Shown in pieces: positions 1 to 9,815 of a stretch of DNA of 64,000 nt. The position numbers and the translations under genes are program-made. The first letter of the stretch is position 1, and each line of letters begins with the position of its first letter. This DNA is from Favolaschia claudopus (lineage: Eukaryota > Basidiomycota > Agaricomycetes > Agaricales > Mycenaceae), in the NCBI GenBank assembly GCA_037176885.1, contig JAWWNJ010000217.1, forward strand, positions 124,001 to 188,000, in the 5' to 3' direction. The notes under the pieces are model-generated. The model saw only the letters and a list, made by a program, of their open reading frames with translations, did no database searches and was not told where the DNA came from.

Positions 1-45
1 TCCGCCAAATTATGTTTTTATTTTGTTGCCTACGTTTATTGCGGA

Positions 46-473
46 CCAAGGGGTACCCACCCTTAAAACTTCGGACACAGGGTCGGAAAAGTGACTTAAC
101 GCTCGCTCGACCCCCACCCCCCCTACGTAAGTGTTACATAAGCCCCCAAACCGGTAATTCCCATCAAAAACTGCCAAAGTTTGGTCAAATTTTGCTTTGA
201 TTCTGACCATATCAGTACACTTCTGGAACACTTCCCTGCTCAAATGTGGTATCCCACACATTTTTTGCATTTTCCTGGCCATGACTTGTCGTTCGGGTTT
301 GTCCGGGACACAACAATATATTATGTAATCAAATATTTTTCTCACTTTTTTTTCTGACCTTCTCAAACGCGTTTTCAGACCAATCCAAGGCTAGGTCGGA
401 AAAGTGGAATAAGGCGACCTTGCCCACCCCCCCCTTAGCCGGTGTCTCGGGTTTTGCCGGTGGGTACCCCTTG
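46..473. mobile_element. MITE-like element with inverted ends and a 7-bp target duplication
   Basis: The left end CCAAGGGGTACCCACC is mirrored at the right end as GGTGGGTACCCCTTG. The element is flanked by TTGCGGA at 39-45 and 474-480. An eighth base would mismatch (A against G). The interior has GC-rich C runs near both ends and no recognisable protein. The duplication length fits a hAT-like element, but the superfamily cannot be fixed from one copy. Confidence 0.6.
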
Positions 474-480
474 TTGCGGA

Positions 481-1920
481 CTCACCAACTTGCACTACAT
501 CGGTCTCGATGGGTGCGACGAGGGGCCGGGTAACTTTATAGCCCTCCTATAGGGCTTCGGACTTTCTGAAAGCCCTCAATTAAGGGGTGCTATAGGGCTA
601 TAGTGCTAAACCCTTGGGCGGTCACTGCAATGAAAGCAAGTACATATGACCAAAACAACCTTTGAATCTGTCAAGATAGTTGCAAAATCATCGGAACTAC
701 GTTGCCATCACGCTGGATGAGCTGCCATCACTTGGGATCAACTGCAATCAGTTAAAGCCGCCCTGGATCTAGTCTGTAGTTTACCGCGCGACAGCTGTCA
801 GGAGGGTCCGGTTATTATGTAAACATTTTGAAATGGAAGGAGTTTCCCACACGCCATTTGCGCTATATTCCAGCAGCACCATGGCCTCTGCCCTCAGTTC
901 ATCACATATAAAGTACTATTAGAGTATATTAGGATGCTGGTAAACTCAGATTAGTATTCTATGGCTGAGGAGAGACTCAACCTCAACATTTGCGCTGGCT
1001 TGCGGCCAACCGGCGTTAACCGAGCAAATTTTGATCTCGCCGAATTCTCAACCATTTTTCTCGGTTAAAGCGCGTAAACCAATGACTGGACGACCAGCAA
1101 TATGTTAAGGTGCTCAAAATTATAATTGACGCGCGCCAGAAGGTGTATCGACGCGCCGTGATTTGATGATTATGTAATAAGCCGACCCTCCAACCGCGGA
1201 TCAAAGGAAACTGACAGACCACAACACACCGCAGGTACGAGGACCTTTGTGTTGTTCCGTCTGTTTACAAGAGACTACCCTGGATCCACTCTTGACATTC
1301 CGCCGCAACGTTCGTGCCCGATATGGCAATTCTGACGGCGGCAGAAAGTTCGGCGATCAGATGGGTTGGCCAGTGAGCCACAGAGGCACGATATGTTGAT
1401 GAAGAAAGGGACACCCATCATCGTTAGTTGGTGAAGAGGTTTTGTAGGCTTGAGGGGGTGGTGAGATAGTGAAAGGTTGTGGGTTCATCTCCTCCTTTGT
1501 GCAAATTTTTGCAGATGTAGAAAATGATGTGATTTATATTTTTTCGACAAGTCACCTGGTGTCTCCATTGTCCAAGCTTCTATAATATACCTCTCATGTC
1601 TTGCAAAACCATTCCAAGCTTGGTACATATATACTGCACTACTCCTTCACCTTCTTCAAAGCCTGGTAGATGGCGGATCATGCCGAGGAGTTGGCCGAAA
1701 TCACTGCCGCGATCAGAATTTCTATATCGGGTGCGCACGTTGCGGCGGAATGCGCGCAAGTCCCTGGATCACACGGAAAGGCGCCGCATCAGTCAAGGCA
1801 TGCCAATCTTGACGTGCGCACGTCAAAGGCAGCGATTGACAGCAGCCATCACAAGCACTCGACACAGCCACATCACTTTTGGTGTCCGCTCTGAAAGGGG
1901 GAGCAAGCTCCCCCAATTAT
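481..1920. other. Stretch without a recognised gene
   Basis: No open frame here resembles a known protein family. At 1211-1268 a segment around the motif GTCTGTTTACAAGAGACTA is repeated in the same orientation at about 48716-48768, so part of this stretch belongs to a dispersed repeat. The rest holds nothing I can name. Confidence 0.4.
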
Positions 1921-1928
1921 GGATACCT

Positions 1929-2560
1929 TAGTGTTGCCGGGGTTCGGTTAGGTTCGGTTTTTGACCAAAAAATCCGAACCCCGAACCGCACCTGGGGTTC
2001 GGTTCGGCCAATTTCCCGAACCCCGAACCTAACCTCGGGTTCGGTTCGTTGAGGTTCAGCACGGGTTCGAACCTTTTCGAACCTGAAGCCATTTCCCACG
2101 ACCGAAATCCGAAAATTTCAAGCTGGTTGTGCGTGAGCGGCTCTCAATTATCTCTTTTCAACCATTCTAACTCACCGATTCCATAAATTCAACAAGACTG
2201 GGACAGAAACACTTCAGAAGCTCAGCTGTTTGCTGCTGTCAGCAGGTCAAATAGTCAAACTTGGCACTGGGTGAGTTGCATTCACATTTATTCAGGTGTC
2301 CTGAACAGATTTTCACTTGCCAGGACGTGAAAATGGTAAGGAAACTTGTTCATTCTACTAAAATAAACTCACATTTCTCAGAGATTTCAGCTCGGGTTCG
2401 TTGAGGTTCGCACAGGTTCGGAAATTTCCAAGATCCTCGAACCCCGAACCGCACCTGGGGTTCGGTTCGGTGCAGAGACCCTCCCCGAACCTCAATTGAG
2501 GTCCGGTTCGGGTTCGGTTCAGGTTCGGAATCGGTTCTGAACCTAACCGCGGCAACACTA
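1929..2560. mobile_element. Non-autonomous hAT-type element, 632 bp, with 8-bp target duplication
   Basis: The ends read TAGTGTTGCCGGGGTT on the left and, reverse-complemented, TAGTGTTGCCGCGGTT on the right. The direct duplication GGATACCT lies at 1921-1928 and 2561-2568. Both features are hallmarks of hAT transposons. The ends are packed with subterminal GGTTCGG-type motifs in both orientations, which generates misleading low-complexity frames. There is no transposase, so movement would need a relative. The complete hAT element at 57798-61880 has similar ends (TAGTGCTGCC). Confidence 0.88.
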
Positions 2561-2837
2561 GGATACCTAATGATCGAGACTGTCCAGACATAGTGTCGTT
2601 TCCAGACGTTATTTAGCGCAGTGCTCGCTGCGCTCGCGCATTCACCCAAAAGGGCAATGTTAAAGTCGGATTAATCCGTGATGGATAAACACTCGAACGT
2701 CTGGGTTACCGAGACAGGAGATATACTTAACTTACCTCACCTTTGCTCCGCTTCCTTGTGTGATTCGGCCTTGTCACTCTGCTCTGGACCCGAAGTCAGA
2801 AGATGCCTGACAAGGCGCCAATGAATTTAGTTCGACT

Positions 2838-3181
2838 CAGGGTCTCGCTTGACTAGCTCTTAGCCGACTAGTGATGGCTTTACTAGTTAGTGATCCGCCT
2901 TGATTGCCAACTAATAGTAATTTCCCACGGCCCCTCGCTAATGCCTACTAAACCTTGTATCTCGGCCTTCCTCATCGTTTTAAACTCCAATTTTTGGGAT
3001 TTGGGCTGCTGTGGGGCTAGAAAGGTTTACCGCGCTATCTGCTAACCGAAATCCGTTCATAAATGAGAGATATATGTTTGTCGACTAATCACCTGTCAGT
3101 GATCGCCACGTTAGTCGCCGCTGATCGCTAGCCATCAAAATCAGTGACAATTGTAGTATTACTTAGTTAAGCGAGACCCTG
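2838..3181. mobile_element. hAT-like MITE, 344 bp, with 8-bp target duplication
   Basis: The left end CAGGGTCTCGCTTGACTAG is mirrored at the right end by CTTAGTTAAGCGAGACCCTG. The flanks carry the direct repeat GTTCGACT at 2830-2837 and 3182-3189. No coding capacity is visible. The 8-bp duplication and CAG-type end place it near hAT elements. Confidence 0.82.
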
Positions 3182-3447
3182 GTTCGACTGGAATAGGATT
3201 ACAAATCGATTTGTTTATGGCAAAACGCAAACGACAAGAAAGAAAAGGTAAACAAAGCAAAACAAAAAACAAAAACAAAAAAATCGGCCTGCACATCAAG
3301 ATTCTCTCCACTGTCCAGCTGGCTGGGAGTCAAGCACAAGCCGATCCACGCTCCCATCATTGTCTGCCTCAAAGTCAAGTGGTCCGTGTGAAGTCATATT
3401 GTAATATGGATTTGGTCGCGTAATGCGTTTCCCCCGACTGCAGCTCG

Positions 3448-3972
3448 TCAGAACCAAGAACACACACACACACAAAAAAAAAAAAAGATGGTATTTGCAT
3501 ACAAGACAAATGTAAGGGTCGGCCTCTCGCATCCGATCGGTTTCATGTGGCCGCGCCCGGTAGGGTAAGACATCGAGAGAGAACTTTCAGGTGAGTCGGT
3601 CTTCGGCGATGTTCTCAGGAGCTGTGTATTGGCAAGCAAAGGCGGAGGCTGCTGCGGAAGTCTTGGGGAGAAGTCATCGAGTTTGGCTTTCCTGCACTTT
3701 ATCAAAGGGTCCGGATTACGACAGCGCCAGTCACTGGGTCGTCGGGGGGCGGGAACCCAGAAGGGATTGTCAGGCGAGTCGTCCAAGAGAGGCTTTGACG
3801 ATCTCGTCGGCGGTGTAGGGGAAAGTAAAGGCGGAGGTGGTCTAGGATTGACTTCGAATTTCGGACGTCGACGTCGATTGGGCTTAGTGCACTTTGCCTG
3901 GTCATATGGCTTCACACGATATCGGGTCGTCGGCCTGAGATGACGGTCCTGGTCAACTTGAACACTTCTCAT
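3448..3972 (-). CDS. Hypothetical proline-rich protein, possible exon of a minus-strand gene
   Basis: The frame encodes about 150 residues rich in Pro, Arg and Ser. It includes a basic patch (KCTKPNRRRRPKFEVNPR), poly-Pro stretches and a DDSPDNPFWVP motif, and ends near ERPTLTFVLYAN. The composition and the S/P-rich character resemble small regulatory proteins of Agaricomycetes, but I do not recognise a domain. The last 20 residues are artefacts of the CA/A microsatellite, so the true end lies before about 3490 or an intron begins there. Upstream minus-strand frames at 3953-4402 may hold a further exon. Function is unknown and the gene may not be real. Confidence 0.3.
   Translation of the reverse strand: MRSVQVDQDRHLRPTTRYRVKPYDQAKCTKPNRRRRPKFEVNPRPPPPLLSPTPPTRSSKPLLDDSPDNPFWVPAPRRPSDWRCRNPDPLIKCRKAKLDDFSPRLPQQPPPLLANTQLLRTSPKTDSPESSLSMSYPTGRGHMKPIGCERPTLTFVLYANTIFFFFCVCVCSWF
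3461..3487. repeat. CA microsatellite followed by an A run
   Basis: A short (CA)n tract runs directly into a run of A. It produces poly-Phe and Cys-Val stretches in minus-strand frames that should not be read as protein. Confidence 0.9.
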
Positions 3973-4501
3973 TGGAGTCCCAGGTGGAGTTTGCGGTAAA
4001 GAAGGGACAGCTGGTTAGAAGAGTGGTCACTTTCCCGACTCCCAAAGTTAGACGAACTCGCCAGCCATATGCCGATTGACTGTCTCCACAGGAGCGTGCA
4101 GTTTGCGTGCAGTGGCGAAAGGTGAAGGTGGGAGTCGTGGGTGAACGTATATAATGGGATTCACAATTCAATTCAAGCCATACCAGCCTATCCGTTGAAC
4201 TAACACGAAGTGAATGCGACAGCCAGTGGTGTATTGACAGCTGGTCCGCATGTTGGTGAGACTTGTCCCGCAGTGATAGCGCTATCGAGGAAGTGGGCGC
4301 GGGCTTCGACTTGAATTGGTGGGGACGGAGGGCGATGATGGCGGCGGCGCGGTTGTGTTCTGCGGTAGATAATGATGTCAAGATGCGTAGAAGATAAAGC
4401 ATGCTGACTCTGACTCACCCAGAGGAACAACAGCACGCCTCTGCGGCTTGAGAAGCGCTGCAGTCGACGTCCTAGAGAGGGAGATGTGTCGATGATGCGG
4501 A

Positions 4502-4837
4502 AGGCCCCGGGAAGCTCCTGCAAAGGATGGTCCCGAAAAGTGGCTTTTTCAGGGCCAAAATTCGCGAAACCCTTGTCCGAAAAGTGGCTTTTTGAGGCTC
4601 AAAATCCGCGAGCCCTGTCCGTAAAGTGGCTTTTTCAGGCCAAATTTGAAGGAAATTTGACCAAAATCACGACATCCTCTGATTGCATCATCGGCGCCGA
4701 CGCCCGGTGAATTTTCACGTGATAAGGCCTGTCCGAAAAGTGGCTTTTTGGGCGAAAATTCGCCAAAACGAGTGGCTTTTTGAGGCCAAAATCGCGGAAT
4801 TTTCGGGACCATCCTTTGCAGGAGCTTCCCGGGGCCT
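4502..4837 (+). mobile_element. TIR element (family R1, copy 1), 336 bp, 8-bp target duplication
   Basis: About 36 bp at each end are inverted copies starting AGGCCCCGGGAAGCTCC. The flanking duplication is GATGCGGA at 4494-4501 and 4838-4845. The interior repeats the motif AAAAGTGGCTTTTT in both orientations. A second copy of identical length lies inverted at 32173-32508. The 8-bp duplication suggests a hAT-like origin. There is no transposase. Confidence 0.88.
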
Positions 4838-4845
4838 GATGCGGA

Positions 4846-5610
4846 GTTAGAGACACGAGTCTACACTTACTTGTCTAGCGGCTCAGCGCGTGGTGCGTGT
4901 CGAGGGAGAGGCGCATTGCTACGAAGCGCAATGAAGTGAGCAGAAGTGACAATCAGGCCTGGGCGAATAGAACGTACCTCGAAGCTGCCAGGCGAGTAAA
5001 GTTTACTAAACGCTATTAGTATCCCCCCAACACCTGTGCCAGCACGTGATCAATACGTGTCTGGTGTCCCACGCACCAAGTCCAAGCGTCGGCGCCCTCA
5101 GGAGGCCCCGGGAAGCTCCCTAAAAGGGTTGTCCGCGCCCTACTAAAATTTTCGGCCCGACGGTGATGGCCACATATGATCTGAAGAGGCAGAACTCCCT
5201 CAGGCGCCCTCTGAGCTCTGAGTCTGGTGTCCAGAAAACAGTCTTAGGATATTACTTTGCATTCTGCCCGCTGCCTGGGGTATGGGAGCTAGGATACCAT
5301 GTACCCATATAACTTGTTCACACCGAATCATTCCTCTGCAGTCCCGCACCATCTCGGCGTACCTTACATCCGTTACAGTATCTGTCCCGCTCAAAATCGC
5401 GCTCCCGTTCACCTCGAGTTTTCCCATACGTACTTTAACTACTTTACTTTTCTCTCATAGCTCTCGTAGAAAATACGGATTCCTTACTTACACTTAGATT
5501 ACAAGCCCTAGATACTCCCGTAGCGTACTATCGCGTAGCCTTCGGGCCAGGTACGATAACCCTAGAACTACAAACAAACAAACAAACAAACGAATCGTTG
5601 CAGTCACGGC
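4846..5610. other. Intergenic stretch upstream of the MYND gene
   Basis: Apart from the solo R1 end at 5104 and a (CAAA)n microsatellite at 5573-5591 I see no gene. The microsatellite lies just upstream of the MYND gene and could fall in its promoter or leader. Confidence 0.4.
5104..5140. mobile_element. Solo end related to family R1
   Basis: AGGCCCCGGGAAGCTCC recurs here, 270 bp beyond the right end of copy 1. It is followed by a diverged continuation (CTAAAAGGGTTGTCCG) and I find no opposite end. It looks like a remnant terminus. Confidence 0.5.
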
Positions 5611-7336
5611 TTGGTCACAGCCGACCTTTATGCATTCCACGTTACGCCCCACGAATATCGGGCGCCTGCCCACAATCTTGCGAGTAAGGAATATTTTCCA
5701 TCCAAATCAGGTTCTTTGCCCATGCATTTTTATCAGACGGCGCTCTCTCGGGTTTACGGACCTAATCCGTCCCCTTTCGATATCAAGAGGGCCATTCTTC
5801 AGCTCCAAAACCATAGGAACAGCGACTCAGCGGGGCTGCTCTCGGCATACTATCGGCTCTTGGATCCAGCTCGCATTCCTACCGCTGCGGAGCTTGATGG
5901 CTCCATCCACACAACGATACCTTTACTCCATCTAGTTCTCCTGGTGCTGGACGCTGTATTCACCTGCAACGCTCCGCCTAGATCTGCCCCCGATCCGTGG
6001 CTCCGCATTTCCGTCTGGGTCCAGTTCTTCCAGCTCTTCGGTCAGTTTTTGGCGCCGTTCGATGTAGGCTGGCACTCCGAGCTGCACTTTTGCCGCTGTT
6101 TCCTTGCCTTCGCTCAAGATATGTGCACCTATGCACCCAATACTCATCTGATAACATCGACCCCTGGATTTGCTGGCCTCGCGACACGGGCGTGGGTTTT
6201 GTTGATGCGGACCCGAGACATCTCGGTTCTTGAAGCTGGACTTCACCATGGGCTCGCTCTCCTTTTTGGAAGCCTCCGCGACAGAGGAGATTGTTGAAGA
6301 AGCAGAGGACCTTGCTTCGTTAGTGGCTGCACACCTTCAATTAGTAGCACCTGACGCACACTCGCATTTATCCGAGGTCCAAGTTGAGCTTCTTCACTAC
6401 GTTCTCAGCTTCTGGCACGCTATCACCATACAAAAACGCCCAAATCGTCGACCCATGGACCCAGTCTCGGTGAGACCAATGTCTACCAATTTCTTCACAG
6501 CCGATTTCTCCAGTGTCGTCTGGTGGACGGAAGGTTTCAATACGCTTGACGTGGCGATCCAATCCGGGCTTCTATCTGCTATTTTGATCTGCGCCCAACA
6601 TACCCTGTCCTCCGCAGCAGCCCGCGGCATTTGCTTTCTTCTCCGCTATGTCATCGGCCCGGCCACGGCGTACCTCGAGTCTCTTCTGCACATAGCGCAA
6701 GCGTACAGCGTGCTGTCTGACACGATATCGAATCCAATTGTGGCGCCCGCTTCTCCGCACCAGAGCAATATACAGGTGGAATGGGCAACCTTTAGTACGA
6801 CATTGCATCGCCGACTTGAGATATATCATGGGTTGCAATCGGATGGTCCAATAAGCCGGTGGGCCTGTGACAATGTCCTTGTAAGTAGGACTTGTTGCGC
6901 TTCTGAGACCATTTCTCATATCTCGATGAAGTGCAGCCACATCCAACCAAAATCCGATTTCAAGCGTTGTTCCGGGTGTCAGGAAGTCCTTTACTGCTCA
7001 ACCCAGTGTCAACAAATAGATTGGCAACGTGGACATCGCCGCTATTGCGCTCTGTATTGTCGGGCCGTGGCAAGTACTCCTTTGGTGAAGCCAAGGCATT
7101 TCACTGAGAAAACCACAGATCTTCGGCTATCCTTCACCAGTAGCGAAAGACGGTTTTTGCGGGCGGTGGTCCACAAAGACTACGAAGACAAACGCTCCGA
7201 AATCAGCCAAACACTTGTTACCAGATGGGCAGCGAATCCGGCAGCTGAGGTGATGACGATTTTTGATTACAGGGCCTCCGAGCTCTCCGTCTCGTTGCAT
7301 GGAATCATCCCAATTTCAGGCTTTCAAAATGCATAA
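5611..7336 (+). pseudogene. MYND zinc-finger protein gene, probably frameshifted
   Basis: The C-terminal half carries a MYND finger: CDN..., then FKRCSGCQEVLYCSTQC, then DWQRGHRRYC, giving the Cys/His ligands of a protein-interaction finger common in expanded Agaricomycete families. The upstream part is helical and hydrophobic. A 51-nt GT-AG intron at 6881-6931 falls between codons; removing it brings CDNVL next to CSHIQPKSDFKRCSGC, as family members have. Frame 1 (from 5611) ends at a TGA near 6297, while the frame carrying the finger is open from before 6230. I find no convincing intron in the overlap, so a one-base shift near 6270 is likely. The start at 5611 is only the first ATG; the true start is uncertain. 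No frames of this family flank it. Confidence 0.7.
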
Positions 7337-7549
7337 ACAGCCCTCCAGGCCTATGCATTATCACAATGCATAAAATGTTGCATACTGTGTCTCTCTGTAT
7401 TGAAGCAACGGTCACGGTCACGATGACCTCCGTTGCGTTGCAAAATTTTTGCTTGGTCACGGTCACGATGGCCGGTGTTGCCTTTGCCCCGGCGTGACAT
7501 TCTGCCGAAAAAAAGTTCTGAGGCTTCCGAGGACCAATTTGAGCCAATA

Positions 7550-8081
7550 CTCGGTGTGACCAAAAGTAACCGGAATCGGAAATTGCGTGTTTTCAACCAA
7601 ATTTTGTGGGTGACTTCTGGGCAAACTGACCCCATCGGCAGTCTATAAGCGTATACCATTGCATACAAGGCAGGCAAAAGGTTGCATGGTCTCTTTGTCC
7701 TATTATTACACATTCTTTTTATGTATGCTTTGAGGCGGGAAATTGGTGTGCCGAGTTGCCTCCCTCTCTGAACAACGGGAAACACCTCCCAACCTTAAAT
7801 ATTGGATCTATAGACTATTGGGATACTAGGCACCTTTCTGAGGTACTTACTGGCTCGAAACTCCGGCATCTCCCCTTCAGACAGCGCAAATATTTCCAAA
7901 TTGGTCCACTTTCAAAGATTAAATATTTACACCAACTCAAAACAAAACATTGCATGCCATGCCCATATCATGGAAGTCGTAGAAAAGATGATTTAGAGGA
8001 GCCCTGTATCACTTGGAGTTGTTTGAGTTTTGAAATTCCGCTCTAAAAAGCCAAATTCCGGTTACTTTTGGTCACACCGAG
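7550..8081 (+). mobile_element. Tc1/mariner-type MITE (family M1, copy 1), 532 bp
   Basis: The ends CTCGGTGTGACCAAAAGTAA and inverse match over about 28 bp, and the element is bracketed by TA at 7548-7549 and 8082-8083. A second copy lies in the opposite orientation at 46319-46845 with closely similar internal sequence. No transposase is encoded. The TA duplication points to Tc1/mariner. Confidence 0.87.
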
Positions 8082-8083
8082 TA

Positions 8084-8270
8084 GCGAGTTTGCGATGCAG
8101 CCATTGGATGGCTAATGGCTACACAAAAGTCGAAATTCCGGCGCATTAACAAACGCTAACCCCGGTCTCAGCATCAAAACTTTATTCCAGGCAGCTCTTG
8201 TGTAATTTGGGGCATCAAAGTTCCCTAATCAGGAAATCGTTAGCCATTCAATGGCTCATCGCAAACCCTC
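8084..8270. mobile_element. TA-flanked palindromic MITE, 187 bp
   Basis: The left end GCGAGTTTGCGATGCAGCCA is mirrored by the right end (AGCCATTCAATGG, then CTCATCGCAAACCCTC), giving about 30-bp inverted ends. TA lies at 8082-8083 and 8271-8272, and the left TA is shared with the MITE next door. No coding capacity. Confidence 0.72.
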
Positions 8271-8485
8271 TAATATCATTGGTTTTCTGCTCTCAAACTG
8301 AGGTGAACCCATCTGCCACCACTCAAATATGCCTCAAATCAAGTGGAGGTGTTGCACTTCGAGGCAACGGTCACTGTCACGAATCTGGCTGTTGCCTTTG
8401 AAAATTGCAATAGAAAATGTCACGGTCGATTTGGTGTTGCTTCAACACACAGAGACACAGTATGTACTGTAAGGATTTATGTAAT

Positions 8486-8910
8486 GCAGCCAGCCTCGCA
8501 CTACTACCACTCCACCAAAAGGGAGCAATGTCAAGCTCGGCTTGACATGTGGCTGGCAGTATATATACTGGATAATGTTGTATTATGACACATACACCCG
8601 CACATACCAAGGTGGTCACAGCCCAAATCCAATGCATTATGAGCAATATGCATTACTTATGAGCAAAGTCAACTGTAGGGTGCTGTTTATAATTCCTGGG
8701 GCAATTATAAACAGTTTTTTAATTTTCGTTTTTGCTTTCTTGAAGACTTTGCTTTGGCACGTCCATTTCGGGCGAATTGTTGCCATCATACATTGGATCA
8801 ATGACAGGTCGGCACTCTACGAACCCTATCAGATGCACACAACTCTGATCGAGACACAGCTGCTGTAGACATGATGGGTGAAGCGGTGTTTCAATGTATA
8901 AGAAGAGGAC
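8486..8910. other. No recognised gene
   Basis: Open frames here match nothing I know. The stretch is moderately AT-rich and separates two mobile-element clusters. Confidence 0.35.
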
Positions 8911-9425
8911 CCTGGGCAACCAACTATGAGGCCTGCCCACGAAATTCTGGTTTTTATCCGGACCCCAAATCGGGGTATTCTTATTCGAATTTGACCCAGG
9001 CCTCAGCCAGGCCGGCGTTTATCCGAATTCTCGACCAGGCCTCGCCAAAATCAGCTAAAATCAGGAAAAATTGAAAAATTTCTTCTGGGGTTCATTTTCG
9101 GTCGCCTGACGGCCAGAATGTTGTTTTCGGGTTGCCGAACCGGTTTTGTTCTGCAAACGAACATATTCGACGCCAGTCTGCTACAAATCAAGCGTGAGAA
9201 CGGGCCAGATCTGCTCAAAACTCGTTGATTAGGACGAGATTTGGCTGCAGACAGCCATCGCTCTCAATTCATCAAAGTCTGGCGACTTACCCCATGTTTT
9301 ATCCGAATTTTTGACCTGACCTGGCGACTCAAAGTTGGGTATTTTATCAGGCTGACAGCCATTTTTGGGCTTGTTTTATCCGAATTGAAAGTTTTGCGGG
9401 CAGGCCTCATAGTTGGTTGCCCAGG
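8911..9425. mobile_element. MITE with about 30-bp inverted ends
   Basis: CCTGGGCAACCAACTATGAG continues into GCCTGCCC and is mirrored at 9395-9425. The interior is rich in TTTATCCGAATT motifs. A GGACC/GGTCC extension of the ends blurs the boundary, so no target duplication can be assigned. The flanking segment CCCGGGCTCGAAAAAAAACT resembles segments near 29930 and 30360. Confidence 0.7.
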
Positions 9426-9487
9426 GGGGTCCCCCCGGGCTCGAAAAAAAACTTTCTACCAAATTTTGGAACTTGACGTAGAAGGTT

Positions 9488-9690
9488 ATTGGCTAGGCTC
9501 GAAACCAACCACCAGCCGAAGTTTGATGACAGTCGATCAAGCCTGACGGCGGAGCGGCTGGAGCATTTTAACCGGCGGACAGTACGGTCGGGAATTGCCG
9601 ATGTAGGTAGATTTGACTTGGAAAAATTTCGCGATAGTGAAAATTCGGACTCGTCGCATCGAAATTTTGAAGAGACAGTTTTGTCTGGAT
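9488..9690. repeat. Left terminal inverted repeat of the DUF6589/RecQ element
   Basis: This arm pairs with 12543-12755. The outer part is less conserved (GGCTAGGCTCGAA against AACTAGACTCGAA) than the inner part, so the arms have drifted since insertion. Confidence 0.75.
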
Positions 9691-9815
9691 TTCATTCGCG
9701 ATACTCCCTCTATAGTTTTCAAGAGATATGAACTCGTTGTGAGGGTGTAATGAGCAAAACAAATATTCATTCTCTTTTGGGACTTCTCCTTTCTTGTCGC
9801 TACTACACTTCGACT

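Larger units (their letters stand above)
7365..8485. mobile_element. Older TIR element interrupted by two MITEs
   Basis: The segment ACTGTGTCTCTCTGTATTGA near 7384 and its diverged inverse near 8440-8466 (ending AGAGACACAGTATGTACTG) form the ends of an older repeat, with GGTCACGGTCACG motifs just inside both ends. Two TA-flanked MITEs sit inside it (7550-8081 and 8084-8270). Boundaries are approximate and I found no clear target duplication. Confidence 0.5.

Noticed and set aside
2350..2649. Open frames rich in RTEPQVRFGVR
   Set aside because: They are translations of GGTTCGG subterminal repeats of the hAT-type element at 1929-2560.
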